A stretch of 64,000 nt of DNA from Cyprinodon diabolis (GCA_030533445.1 CM060070.1:21704001-21768000), one strand, 5' to 3'; shown: positions 12,180-23,800, counted from the first letter of the stretch. Numbers and translations: made by a program. Notes: generated from the sequence alone by a model not told the origin.

Positions 12180-12225
<46 letters not shown>
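12070..12225. repeat. (ATCC)n and (TA)n microsatellites
   Basis: A pure ATCC array (12070-12120) and a pure TA array (12182-12225) are separated by about 60 bp. The TA array is cut by the hAT element starting at 12226 and resumes at 13724. Confidence 0.9.
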
Positions 12226-12228
<3 letters not shown>

Positions 12229-13723
12229 GGCTGCAACAACGAATCGATAAAATCGATAAAAATCGACTTTTAAAAGCGTTTGCAACTAATTTCATCATCG
12301 ATTAATTATGTCGCGTGATTAATGCGTCATTCCCTGCCGTCGTCATCACTGCCACTTGACTGAAACGGGGGAAGAAAAAAAATACGGCAGTGAGCCAGCG
12401 CCGCAGGTGCAGTGTTGCTAACTCAGCGACTTTGTCGCTATATTTAGTGACTTTTCAGACCCCTCCAGCGACTATTTTTCAAAAAAGCGACTAGCGACAA
12501 ATCTAGCGACTTTTGAAGACTCTTACGTGAAAGCATGTATCTTTCCTACTCTGCCGTGGGGCGCCTCCCCCATCCCAACTCCGTTCTCCCGCAGGAGTCC
12601 CTCTCAGCGCTGCAGTCAGAGCCTTCAGCGTCCAGACTGCAAATGAAGCGCGCATGCGCCGGGATTGACGGCGCAAATTGATCACAATAATTAAAATAGC
12701 CTGCGCTTTGTAAAGCGAAAAAAGTCGTAACATGCAACTTTTGTAAAAACAAATTAACATGGCACGGAAGCACCACTTATGATGCAGCACCTGAAAAGAA
12801 AACACGTTGGAGCCTTCGATGTCAGTGAAGAGAGCTGATCAGCAAGATGAGCGACCATGTTTGTTTCGTTTTAAAGTGGGGAAACGTAACGTTAGTTTCT
12901 CAGGTAGCTCATCTGATGCTTTCCTTACCTTGTAAGTAGGTTACAGACAGTGATAAGGTTGGCTACTTATTTTACTTTTAATTTCATTTGAATTAGCTAA
13001 AGCAGCGTTTATATTTTCTTTATAAATAAATTAACTTGCAAATTATGAGGGCAAGGCTTTTAAAGTTTAAATCTTCTGGCAAAGATAAAGTAAAGAAGAT
13101 CCTGCAATTTATGGAAGTAAAGCAGAATAAAATCCAGCAAGATCAGTAGTATGTCAATTAATTATATGCCACATTCCCATGTAAATATCTGTCTTTGGAG
13201 GATGTGTTTTTTAGCACCCCTAGTTCTCTCATTTTTATTCCAAATACAATTTATAATTTGAATCACAGGGCTATTTTTATCTCTATGGTTCAGTATTTTC
13301 TCAAGTAGCAACTTTAACTGCTATACTTTCCTGTCTTAAAAGGCAGAACTCTTCTAGTCTAAAAAAAAACCTCATTTGTTGAAATGGGGGGGACCTATTG
13401 TTTGAGCCCCTTAGGGGCTTTTAAAAACAAAAATGCCTGTCTTTTTTTGCGCTTTATGAAACAAAGTACCCTATATTTTGTGGATGGACAGCTACATTTC
13501 TCATGTAAGTTTGCATAGTTTTAACACAAACATTTATTTTTCATATTGCAGCAGTACAGTTAATGAGTAACCTGTACTTGTGTGCTTGTTTGTTCTGTAT
13601 AAAATGTTTATTTTGGAATAAAGAGGTTAATATAAAAAATATTTTTTGTCCGATTCATCGATTAATCGAAAAAATAATCGGCCGATTCATCGATTTTTAA
13701 AATAATCGTTAGTTGCAGCCCTA
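12226..13723. mobile_element. Non-autonomous hAT element inserted in a TA microsatellite
   Basis: The left end is TAGGGCTGCAACAACGA and the right end is the inverse of TAGGGCTGCAACTAACGATT, followed inward on both sides by ATCGAT-rich subterminal repeats. The flanks are ATATATAT on both sides, compatible with an 8-bp hAT duplication but not provable inside a TA repeat. The only recognisable coding trace is a BED-type zinc finger at 12733-12838. The rest of a hAT transposase (RNase H-like domain, dimerisation domain) is absent, so this is an internally deleted, non-autonomous copy. Confidence 0.85.
12733..12838 (+). pseudogene. BED zinc-finger remnant of hAT transposase
   Basis: From 12733 the frame reads CNFCKNKLTWHGSTT, giving the CxxC half of a BED finger. 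One base out of phase it reads MMQHLKRKH, giving the HxxxxH half, then VGAFDVSEES and a stop at 12836. BED fingers are the N-terminal DNA-binding domain of many hAT transposases, so this is the surviving N-terminal exon of the parent transposase with a one-base frameshift between the paired ligands. Confidence 0.7.
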
Positions 13724-13755
13724 ATATATATATATATATAAATATATATATATAT
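13724..13755. repeat. (TA)n microsatellite, right part
   Basis: This is the continuation, after the hAT insertion, of the TA array at 12182-12225. Confidence 0.85.
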
Positions 13756-14432
13756 GTTTTTAAGAGTTGAGTAGTCAATAATAACTTAAAAAAAGGGACA
13801 TTTTTTTACCAAAAGGTTTCACCCAGCTACATACCAAGAGGGTAACACCATTTTGTGCTATAGTTACAATAATTTAAAAATATCTGTTCAGAAATCCTGT
13901 AAACATGCGAGTCAAGGCTGGACTGAATTATTTCATACTTATTATAGATTCTTTGAAAGGTTGAGGTCTTTGAACATTATTCTTAATGGTAAAGAGGTGA
14001 TAAAAGCCCTTCTCAAACCTTTCAAATGATTAATGGAGCATCACAACTTTTTCAGCGTTCTTAAAGGAAAATTATAATCGCATCTAGGCATAATATAATT
14101 TTACTCCTCACCTTCCCTGGTTGCATAGGACTCATTACCAAAGAGTCGAGATGCAGTGGTACTAACTTATGCAGGTTCCTATCTGCAGATTATGCTGAAC
14201 ATCAAGAAAAACCCTTTTATTGTAAACAGATGTTCTGTTCAGAAGTTCTTTCTTAATGACAAATCTACTTGAGGATGTATTTCATGAGTTTAGGCAACAT
14301 TTATTGTAACTGGAACAGCAACAGCCCTTTAAACACTTTATGGCATAAAGGAAAACCTGAATGAAAGTTTGAAATATCGAATAAAATTCATTCCACTTCA
14401 TGACTGTATCCCACTTGTTGTTTCTTTACAAA
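13756..14432. other. Non-coding stretch, nothing recognised
   Basis: No transposase remains could be read here, although the next segment is a Tc1-type terminus and this should be its interior. Confidence 0.4.
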
Positions 14433-14519
14433 AAAAAATTGTATATCTCAGCGTTTGAAGTCTGAAATGTGGAAAAGGGTGGAAAAGTTCAAGGGTGCTG
14501 AATACTTTCACAAGGCACT
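14433..14519. mobile_element. Terminal inverted repeat relic of a Tc1/mariner-type element
   Basis: The block ends AATACTTTCACAAGGCACT, and after the gypsy insertion and its target duplication it continues with GTA. Without the insertion the sequence is ...CACAAGGCACTGTA, the inverse of a TACAGTGCCTTG-type Tc1/mariner terminus. Upstream words (TGAAATGTGG, GAAAAGTTCAAGGG) fit the same terminal repeat. The matching left end was not found with confidence. Confidence 0.6.
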
Positions 14520-15222
14520 TGTCATGATTGGTTCAGAGAGGCCCAATATGCAGAACACCACGGAGACGGAAACTGGAGTAAAAGTTTAACAATGTTTATT
14601 GAACAATGGTAAAATGAAAGAGTCAAGTACTGGTTCACTTCTGGGGATCTGGTTCACAGGAAACTGGAAGGGAGACAGTTCAGTTAGCCACGTAGCTGGT
14701 GAATGTGGAAATGTTATCTTCAGAGATCTACCTTGAAGAATCCGGGTTGGCTTTGAGAGAGGCACTGTTGGTTCCAGAGACTGTTTGATTCAGCAGAGTT
14801 CAGTTTCAGCTTCAGCGTCTTGCATCTAACGATAGGACAGACCTTGGTTTTCCAGCTCTTAGTCCAGAGCAGCATGGGAAATCCAGAGAAGGTTCTTCAG
14901 GTTTGGCTCTGAGGGCAGGCTCGGCAGGTTAAGCTCATCCAGAGCTTACAGGACAAAAACAGGTTTCCTGTAGGCAGAGACAAAAGGTAATTAGTTACCA
15001 GCTAGGAGACTAGAGGCAACAAAGATTTCACAGAGGAAGTGAGGCTCAGGTGCTAACCAAACTGGATAAACACTGCGGCGTTGATGCGAGGTCTGAAGGC
15101 TGCTTATATGGTGGAGGATCCTCCTGATGATGAGATGGGTTTCAGGTGTGTCGAAGGCTCAGCTTAGGAGGATCCACAGTGAACTCTGCTGGAGACAGGT
15201 GGTACAGCTCCAGATCCCAACA
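14520..15222 (-). repeat. 3' LTR of the gypsy element
   Basis: 703 bp, TG...CA ends on the minus strand. The polyadenylation signal AATAAA is at 14595-14600. It differs from the 5' LTR only at two sites, within ggctcggcagg and gagcttacagg. Confidence 0.95.
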
Positions 15223-15225
15223 GTA

Positions 15226-15235
15226 CCCCCCCCTC
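15226..15235 (-). promoter_or_regulatory. Polypurine tract
   Basis: Minus-strand GAGGGGGGGG, three bases before the 3' LTR, is the expected plus-strand DNA primer. The pol stop codon TGA (15234-15236) overlaps its first bases, so coding sequence runs right up to the LTR. Confidence 0.75.
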
Positions 15236-18200
15236 AACAACCGCCTCTTGGCGGTCCAGAAGACGTCGATGGGAGGGATCGCTCGTACTCCTCGATGAGG
15301 GATGGGTCGAGGATGTAAGAACCAGGAACCCACTGACGATCCTCCGGACCGTAGCCCTCCCAGTCGACGAGGTACTGCCAACCACGACCTCGCCGACGGG
15401 AGTCCACGATCCGGCGGACGGTGAAAGCTGGATGTCCATCGACTTCCAGGGCGGGTGGAGGGGAGTCGGACGGAGGGCACAAAGGGCTGGAGATCACGGG
15501 CTTGATCTTAGAGATGTGGAATGTGGGATGAATTCGATGAGTCGGAGGCAGTTGTAGTCGTACGGCAGACTGGTTTATGACCTGGGAAATCCTGTAGGGG
15601 CCAATGAATCTGGGAGAGAGTTTACGGGACATCCCCTTGAGGGGAATGTCCCGAGTGGAGAGCCATACCTCCTGACCGACGGAGTAAACTGGTGCAGGGC
15701 GTCTTCTTGAGTCAGCGAAACGTTTAGTGGTCTCCATGGAACGGTTGAGGGTGGCTATGGTGTCTCTCCAGATACGATGACTGCGGCGGATGTGGTGGTT
15801 GACTGATTTGACCGAAATCTCTCTCTCGTCTGCGGGAAAAAGTGGAGGTTGATAACCAAGACTGACCTGGAAAGGAGACTGGCCGGTGGAAGCTGACTTT
15901 AGAGAGTTGTGAGCATATTCGATCCATGGAAGGTGTTGGCTCCAATCGGAGGGATTACTAGAGGTCAGACAACGAAGGGTGGATTCGAGCTGTTGATTCA
16001 TTCTCTCGGTTTGGCCGTTGGACTGTGGGTGATAACCTGAGGTGAGAGAAGATTTGCAGTTGAGGGCTGAACAAAATGCCTTCCAAACCTGAGAGATGAA
16101 TTGTGGACCACGATCGGAAAGTATCTCCTGAGGGATGCCATGTAGACGGAAAACGTGTTTAATAAGGAGCTGGGCGGTCTGAAAAGCCGTAGGAAGCTTC
16201 CTGAGGGGTACAAGATGGCAGGACTTGGAAAATCGGTCAACAATGGTGAGAATTGTGGACATACCTCGAGAAATGGGAAGACCAGTAACAAAGTCGATTG
16301 CGATGTGAGACCAGGGACGAGAAGGAATAGGAAGTGGATGCAACAGGCCAGAGGGAGGTTGATGTGTGGACTTGTTTCTGGCGCAGGTAGAACAGGCCAG
16401 CACATACTCCTTAACATCTCTGTGTAGAGTGGGCCACCAGAAACGTCTTGAAATGAGGTTGATGGTTCTACTCACCCCCGGGTGAAGGGTAAATTTGGCA
16501 TTGTGCATCCACTGAATTAGGCGAGACCTGACAGAAGAAGGTACATAAGTCTTGTTTGGGGGACCGTTACCTGGATCTGGTTCTGAAGCGAGGGCAGAGT
16601 TTATTAGATCGGTGATCTCCCAGGTAACCACCCCAACAGTGCAGGAAGCGGGTAGAACAGGCTCAGGAGTCTCAGATTGATCAGTGGAATAAAGACGAGA
16701 GAGAGAATCGGGTTTGATGTTCTTGGATCCGGGTCTGTAAGAGATGATGAGATTGAATCATGAGAAAAATAGTGACCACCTTGACTGTCGAGGCCTGTTT
16801 GGTGGACTGGATATAGGCAAGGTTCTTATGATCTGTCCAAACAAGAACCGGGTGTTCTGCTTCCTCAAGCCAGTGTCTCCATTCCTCTAATGCCAATTTG
16901 ATGGCCAGTAATTCGCGGTCACCAACGTCGTAGTTTTGCTCAGCAGAGGAGAGTCTACGGGAGAAAAAAGCACATGGGTGAACTCTTTGGTCTGAATCGA
17001 GTCTCTGAGATAAGACAGCACCAACTCCTGAGTCGGAAGCGTCGACTTCGAGGATAAATTGTTTCGATGAATCAGGCTGGATTAACACTGGAGCTCTGGA
17101 AAACAACATCTTTAATTTGTCAAAAGCAGTTTGAGCCTCGGGAGACCATTGGAAGGTTTTCTTGACTGATGTAAGAGAGGTTAGAGGTAGAGCTGTCTGA
17201 CTATAATTCCTGATGAATCGTCGATAAAAATTAGCAAAATCCAGGAATCTCTGCAGCTGTTTGCGGTTTTCGGGAACCGGCCACTCCAAAACTGCCTTTA
17301 TCTTATCCTCAGATGGCTTAACCTGTCTGCCCTCGAGCACAAACCCCAAAAAGGTGACTGAAGGTTGGTTCGGCTTTGACGAAAAGTTTATTCTCAAGGA
17401 GTCTTTGTAAGACCAGGCGGACATGTTTCTTGTGTTCTGTGAGGTCTTTGGAGTAAATGAGTATGTCATCAATGTAGACAAAAAACAAACACGTTCAAAA
17501 AATCTCTGAGAACGTCGTTGACTAGGGCTTGAAAACACGCAGGGGCGTTTGTTAGACCAAAAGGCATGACTAAATACTCGAATTGACCCAGAGGGGTCTT
17601 AAAGGCAGTCTTCCATTCATCGCCATCTCTGATTCTGAGAAGGTGATAGGCGTTCCTTAAGTCGAGCTTAGTAAAGACAGTGGCCCCTTGAACTGGTTCG
17701 AAGGCAGAAGCGAGTAGAGGAAGTGGGTGCTTATTCTTAACAGTAATTTGGTTCAAACCTCTGTAGTCAATACATGGTCTGAGAGATCCATCCTTCTTAC
17801 CCACAAAAAAGAAACCTGCTCCTAAAGGAGATGAAGAGGGGCGGATTATTCCAGCAGCTAGTGACTCATTTATGTATTTCTCCATTGTCTCCCGTTCGGG
17901 TTTGGAAATATTATAAAGTCTATTGCCGGGTAGAGGAGCTCCTGGTAAAAGCTCGATAGCACAGTCGTATGGTCTGTGAGGTGGAAGGGACGTAGCACTG
18001 ACCTTACTGAAGACAGGGGCTAGGTCATGGTACTCAGGAGGAACAGAAGTAAGGTCAGGAGAGTCCATCTCCCCCCCCCCTCTAGGAGATCTTACAGCGG
18101 GGGCCGCTGAACGAAGGCACGTCTCATGGCATGAGGTCGACCAAGACTCAATATGACGATCGGTCCAGTTTATGTGGGGGTTATGTCGTTCCAGCCACTC

Positions 18201-18561
18201 AAATCCCAAAACCAACGGAGAACATGCAGAGGGGAAAACAAAGAAAGATATGGTTTCTCGATGGTTACCTGAAACCAACAGTTCGAGGGGTTGTGTCTGG
18301 TGAGTCACTTGGTGAAGCTTCTTTCCATCAATCGCAGAGACACAGAGAGGCTGGGTTAGAGGAACAGTTTCAATCTGTAGTTGTTCAACTAAATTGGAGT
18401 CAATCAGGTTCCTTTCACAGCCTGAATCAATGAATGCAGATAAAGTGAGGGTTTGGTCAGCAAAAATCAGCGTGGCTGGAAGTAATAGGCGAGGAGATTT
18501 TTTAGAAATAACATGGCCCGTCAGACTCCTCAGATCCTCTGACGGGCCCCGGCTTTTGATT
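15234..18561 (-). pseudogene. pol: pol of the gypsy chromovirus, frameshifted
   Basis: This is the polyprotein for processing, reverse transcription and integration. It opens at 18560 in the -1 frame relative to gag, overlapping its last codons. The order is protease (FIDSGCERN active site near 18440), reverse transcriptase ([25 protein letters not shown], catalytic YIDD codons at 17465-17476), RNase H ([30 protein letters not shown]), then integrase. In the last 465 residues the zinc site is H43, H50, C80, C83 and the catalytic triad is D113, D173, E209 (D35E spacing). A GPY motif is at 344-346 and a chromodomain at about 400-450 ([20 protein letters not shown]). Breaks: one extra T in a T6 run at 17480-17485 just before YIDD; a deletion of about 14 nt near 17370; a third frameshift near 16790; and a TGA at 16758-16760. 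The integrase-chromodomain part is open to its TGA stop. Confidence 0.9.
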
Positions 18562-19591
18562 TAGCTGGGCATGAGGCAATGAAATGGCCACTCTCACCAC
18601 AGTAGATGCACAGCTTGCTCCTGACACGCCTTAACCTTTCCTCTGGAGTTAGCCTTGTATGTCCAACCTGTATGGGTTCGGCCTCCACTTCAACCGCATG
18701 AGAGGCCTGAACTAGCAACGGGAGAGATTGGATCTTAGTTCTTGGCTTAGAAAAAGGTTCTCTGGAAGAGGAGAAGGCAGGTGCAATGTTAGAGGCAGAA
18801 ACAGAGCTTAAAGGACCATGATTCCTTGGTTTAGAGCTATTTCTGGCTCAAATCCTATTATCCAGCCTGATTGTCAGGCGAATTAATTCCTCAAGAGTGG
18901 CGGGTTCGTCAAGGGTAGCAAGCTCATCCTTTATGTCTTCATTGAGAGCCTCAAAAAATGCAGTCTTAAGAGCACATTGGTTCCAACCGGAAGCTGCGGC
19001 TTTAACCCGGAAGTTAATTGAGAATTCAGCTACAGAAGAATTTCCTTGTCTTAGTTTCAAAAGAGCTCGAGAATCAACAGTTTGATCTGTTTCCTGGTTG
19101 AAGACTTGTGAAAACTCAGAGATAAAGTTGGAGTACTGGCAGCTAAGGCTTTCGTCGGAAGAAAACCTAGCCTGTGCCCATTCCAGGGCTCTTCCGGTCA
19201 ATTGAGACAAAATAAATGATATCTTCTTATAATCGGTGGGAAAACTGCCAGGGGAATTTTTGAAGATTAATCGACATTGAAATAAAAATCCTTTACAGTC
19301 ACTAATGTTACCTGAAAACTTTTCAGGGAGACTTGGTCGGAACTCTAACGATGACGTCAGTGCTGGTGACCTCGGAGGAAGGACTGGACCCGGAAATGGT
19401 TGTGCTAGCGGCGTGGCGTTAGCGCTGTTTAATTTGTTAGTGAAGCCTTGAATGATTGGATCCTGATACAGAACCATTCTGTGTAACTCACGTAGTGTTT
19501 GGGTCTGTCCCTGAATTTGGGCATCTTGTTCCTCCAACCGACGATGAAGTTGGTCTGCTGGGCCTTGTGTTTGGCCGCAGTGTTCTGTCAT
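18530..19591 (-). pseudogene. gag: gag of the gypsy chromovirus, one internal stop
   Basis: This is a structural protein forming the virus-like particle. The ATG (19589-19591) lies inside the end of the 5' LTR: the terminal ATGACA encodes Met-Thr. The reading frame carries a coiled-coil-like Gln/Glu-rich start, a retrotransposon gag domain (LPEKFSGN, then the Phe/Trp-rich core to about residue 240), and a zinc knuckle [14 protein letters not shown] (CX2CX4HX4C) near 18600-18560. A single TGA at 18848-18850 interrupts it after LTIRLDNRI. The frame continues unchanged on both sides, so it is a point nonsense, not an indel. The full frame is 354 codons including both stops. The gag of the plus-strand element at 35513 shares the start MTEHCGQTQ and much of the core. 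Confidence 0.9.
19573..19585 (-). promoter_or_regulatory. Primer-binding site complementary to the element's own transcript start
   Basis: Directly after the 5' LTR the minus strand reads GAACACTGCGGCC. Its inner 11 bases are exactly complementary to GCCGCAGTGTT in the LTR (20145 to 20135), which lies where transcription should start. This matches the self-priming mechanism known for Tf1 and sushi elements, where the first 11 nt of the RNA act as primer in place of a tRNA. Confidence 0.75.
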
Positions 19592-20288
19592 GATTGGTTC
19601 AGAGAGGCCCAATATGCAGAACACCACGGAGACGGAAACTGGAGTAAAAGTTTAACAATGTTTATTGAACAATGGTAAAATGAAAGAGTCAAGTACTGGT
19701 TCACTTCTGGGGATCTGGTTCACAGGAAACTGGAAGGGAGACAGTTCAGTTAGCCACGTAGCTGGTGAATGTGGAAATGTTATCTTCAGAGATCTACCTT
19801 GAAGAATCCGGGTTGGCTTTGAGAGAGGCACTGTTGGTTCCAGAGACTGTTTGATTCAGCAGAGTTCAGTTTCAGCTTCAGCGTCTTGCATCTAACGATA
19901 GGACAGACCTTGGTTTTCCAGCTCTTAGTCCAGAGCAGCATGGGAAATCCAGAGAAGGTTCTTCAGGTTTGGCTCTGAGGGCAGGCTCGACAGGTTAAGC
20001 TCATCCAGAGCTAACAGGACAAAAACAGGTTTCCTGTAGGCAGAGACAAAAGGTAATTAGTTACCAGCTAGGAGACTAGAGGCAACAAAGATTTCACAGA
20101 GGAAGTGAGGCTCAGGTGCTAACCAAACTGGATAAACACTGCGGCGTTGATGCGAGGTCTGAAGGCTGCTTATATGGTGGAGGATCCTCCTGATGATGAG
20201 ATGGGTTTCAGGTGTGTCGAAGGCTCAGCTTAGGAGGATCCACAGTGAACTCTGCTGGAGACAGGTGGTACAGCTCCAGATCCCAACA
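19586..20288 (-). repeat. 5' LTR of the gypsy element, with promoter
   Basis: 703 bp. On the minus strand it has a TATA box (CATATAAG, TATAAG at 20174-20169), and 29 bases on from the first T the sequence GCCGCAGTGTT (20145-20135), the inferred transcript start. The AATAAA signal is at 19661-19666. The last six bases encode the first two gag codons. Confidence 0.92.
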
Positions 20289-20293
20289 GCACT

Positions 20294-20698
20294 GTAATAA
20301 GGTAATCAGCAGAACCCCACTGCAAGCTTAAATGTCGAAAATATAAATGCAATAAATCTAAATTTATCTCAATAGAACCTCAAATGGATTCTTCAGTATG
20401 TAATAAAATATAAGGCTCTGGTCTACAGACAGTGCTCAATAACAAACCTATTGTCAGAGATGTGCTTACTATTTTAAATAAAGGTCAAGATTATGCTAAA
20501 GAAAATTAATCATTGAGATGTTTCAAAGGTCCTGAAAATGTTTCGAATATTCATCGGGGTCGAGTAAGATTTGGAGGGCCTGAGGTTAAAGAGCAGAAGG
20601 ATGAAAATAAATTTGAATTAGGAACTACTGTACAAAACAAGAGAAATTACAATATCTAAGCTTAGCTGTTCCGTTGGCATAACTACAGCATCTATTAA
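20294..20698. other. Non-coding stretch, nothing recognised
   Basis: No feature seen between the gypsy element and the next repeat. Confidence 0.4.
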
Positions 20699-20842
20699 AT
20701 CAATTCGGTTTATCTACATAGCGCAAATTCACAATACATGTAATCTCAAGACCCTTTTCAGAAACAATTCAACCTAATCATACAGTCGGATTGGTTAAAA
20801 GTTTTGTAGGAATATTAGCTGATCATATTAAGTCATTGAATT
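20699..20842 (-). repeat. LINE2-type 3' tail, degraded
   Basis: It begins TCAATTCGGTTTATCTACATA followed by blocks (caagacccttttcag, atcatacagtcggattggtt) that match 28361-28500 and 54317-54420 in the same order. Read on the minus strand it would end in the CTTGAGATGACATG / GCGCTATATAAATAAA / GAATTGAATT 3' terminus common to fish L2 elements. Confidence 0.65.
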
Positions 20843-23800
20843 TGTAGGACACTCTCTTACTGGTTCAGCATATGGCTACAGCAGACATGCACTGAAATAA
20901 TCATAGATGTTTTTCCTTTTTTCCACTGAATGGTTACATTTCAACTGGGTGATATTAAAATAATTATCTGAACTAAAGTGGTTTTCACTGAGTTTGAAGT
21001 TTGCTCACAGTAAATTTAACTCGTTCAGAGTAACCACAAATTTTGTTCTTTGATGAACATGACAGCCAAGTTGTTTTTCATTATCTGTAATGGCTTTATT
21101 TAATTGAGTGTCACTTTCATTGAAATTCGATCATGTCAGTGTTTAATGACTTCTGCACTTTGATGGTCAGGGTTCCATATGAGTATTAATTATATTCCGA
21201 CAACAGTTCTAGTAATCCGTTGTCTTTACCCTTTCAACTGCAATAAAACAGCTTCAACAGTCTAATGCACAATCTTTTTTTTTAATTAACTTTAAGAATA
21301 AATAAATACATATCAGACAGTTTTTTTTAAGGATAAGTCAGAACAGTCCTTACATAAACACACAACAATAGCTTTTCTTTATTTTGGACTTTATTTAGGC
21401 ATCTTCTGCCCCAAGGACCATTCTGCAGAAAATATGATTAAAAGACCTAATCATCGGCCTAATCTCTCTCCTATAGTGTGCATTAAACAGTTTTTATAGA
21501 AATAAATATTTTATTCGCATGGCAAGGTATTCTTATCAACTTCTGTAGTAACTCAGATCACTTCTTAGGTCATTTGCCTCCCATTAAACTCTGTTAAAGC
21601 TAGGCTCTGTGTATGCACCTCAAATCTCTATCTCTCTGGTTCTTTTTCCTGAAAAGAGATCACTCGGGACAAACTCTTTAAATAACAATTTATAACTTAT
21701 ATGTACTAAATAACCAGGAGACATGACAACAGATTTTTATGTAAATTATAATCTTACTCATATCAGAGAAGTTGCTTAGAGTTTACAGAATGGCAGCGGA
21801 TCACATCTCAGGAAGTGGCCCCGATTAACAGTTGAAAAGTCATTTTATACATCTAGATTCTGCCTCATCATCACATTTTTCATGCCATTCTCAAACATTT
21901 ATATAACTGTATATCAGGACAGAGGAACCGTCTTAACCAGATAAAATATTTTGGAAAACATCAGCTCTGATATGCAACAGGCAGCCAATACCAAGGTGTA
22001 ATAAACTCACACATCATCAGTGATACTTATCCTAACAACTCTAAAGTACAGCAGTTCACAGAATATTTAATTACTAAATCAATAGATGTGAGGTGCCAAG
22101 GCCCTGCGATTGAAAAACAAGCTTAAATCATTTTCCTTACAACAGGCTTAGCAGTATGTTGATTTTTAGTTCCTCTATTTTTTTGGTTTTTGATAAACAC
22201 ACCCCTGCAGGTGATTTTTAAACTTTGAATAAAATGATTGCTTTGACACAGGGGACCAACGTAACTCTAAGTCATGAAAAAAAAGATTTTGTTTCAGCTA
22301 CTCTTCAATTTTTGTCTCTCATCTTGTTAAATACCTGAGTGTGCACAAAAATAAATCAATAGTTAAGAAACATGAGTCAGAAAAAAAAAAAAATCATGAG
22401 TCATCCTGCTTTAAATTGCAGTTACTGAATATCAATAAAGGACTTAAGGTTGTGAAGGGATGTTGGTAAATCTTTTTATAAATCATCAGATACGAATGTA
22501 ATAAGTAAGATGTTGAAAATGAAAATACATCAATAATCAATTTAATAGTCTAACTATATCCAGCGTGTTTTCTAGTGTTAGATACAATGCCATTTTGAAC
22601 TAAAGTTGTGAGCGCACAGGTGTTTGTGTGGGTGTGAATATGATGTGCTTGGTTATCAATGTCTGTGGTGAAGCTCGTGCCACCTCTTAATGTCTTTGTC
22701 TAATCTCTCCATCATTTTCTCATTCTACACTGTCAGAATGTCAATGTGTCTTAGATGAAATAGTCTTCCAAACAGATGATCTGTCTGTTTTGTTTTTTTT
22801 TTCAGTAGGGTTCCTAAGAAAAAATTACCTTTAAGGGTTAAAATCCAACAACAATTTAAATCTTTGTCAGTAAATTTATTATGGTGGAAAATTAAAGCAA
22901 AAGGATTTGCACACTAAATTCATGATCTTCAAGAGAATTTGAGTTTAGCATTTTTAACGGATACCACTAAATACTGTCGTGCAGGTGTCACCATGATTCA
23001 GCGCTGAAAGGAAAACAGGTATCCTCACTTACATGAAACAGATCTGACTAATGATCTGAATAATTTCCATGGTGATATAAAAAAAAAAAATGTTCACCTT
23101 TAATGTGGTGTTGCAGGGGCATGATCTTCACACTGATGCAAGGACTGAAAACTTTCTGCATTGCTGAAATGTGTTTTTCAATTATATATGATGACAAGAC
23201 TTGAGAGTTTAACCAAAACAAACAGAGGCTCTAATTAAAAATTATGACACATAATGTGTTGCAAAATGAGAACATCTTAGATGAAAGTAATTGTCAGATG
23301 TTTTAAACTGCTCAATTTCCAATCTCAAAATTCCACATCTCAGTTTTGAAATGTCATATAATGCATTGGTTTATTTACATCTGCTTGGATAATCTAGCGC
23401 AATCATAATCTCCTTCAACCATGTATGTACTAACCACTATAAATTTCTTACCTGAAGCTATTCACAGTACTTTCATCTCTCTTTCAGCCTCTTGGTTAGA
23501 TGTATATTAAGGAGGGAAATTACAGGCTAAATAACACCCCACAGTGGAGTACCACATTCAATATATGAATACATATTAAAAAAAGAGTGGATTGAGTCTC
23601 TGCTCTCTGTTGCAAACCTCTAAACCTATGATTGCCATGTATGTCATCTGGCCTCTGAAGCTTTTATTTAAGGTCAGGAACTACTAATCATAACATCAGC
23701 TGCAGTTATTTTCCTTTTCCTTTGGTCTTTTTCAGTGCTGACTGATATAGATTCATATATGCCAATTTATAAAGAACAAAAATAAAAATACACAAAACAC

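Larger units (their letters stand above)
14520..20288 (-). mobile_element. Ty3/gypsy chromovirus (Tf1/sushi type), full length
   Basis: The 5769-bp element is flanked by the 5-bp duplication GCACT (14515-14519 and 20289-20293). Read on the minus strand the order is 5' LTR, primer site, gag with zinc knuckle, pol (protease, reverse transcriptase, RNase H, integrase with chromodomain), polypurine tract, 3' LTR. The LTRs are 703 bp each, start TGTTGGG and end ATGACA, and differ at two positions, so the insertion is recent. gag and pol carry at least five disabling changes, so this copy cannot supply its own proteins. The chromodomain and the self-priming arrangement place it with the Tf1/sushi group of vertebrate chromoviruses. 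Confidence 0.95.
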
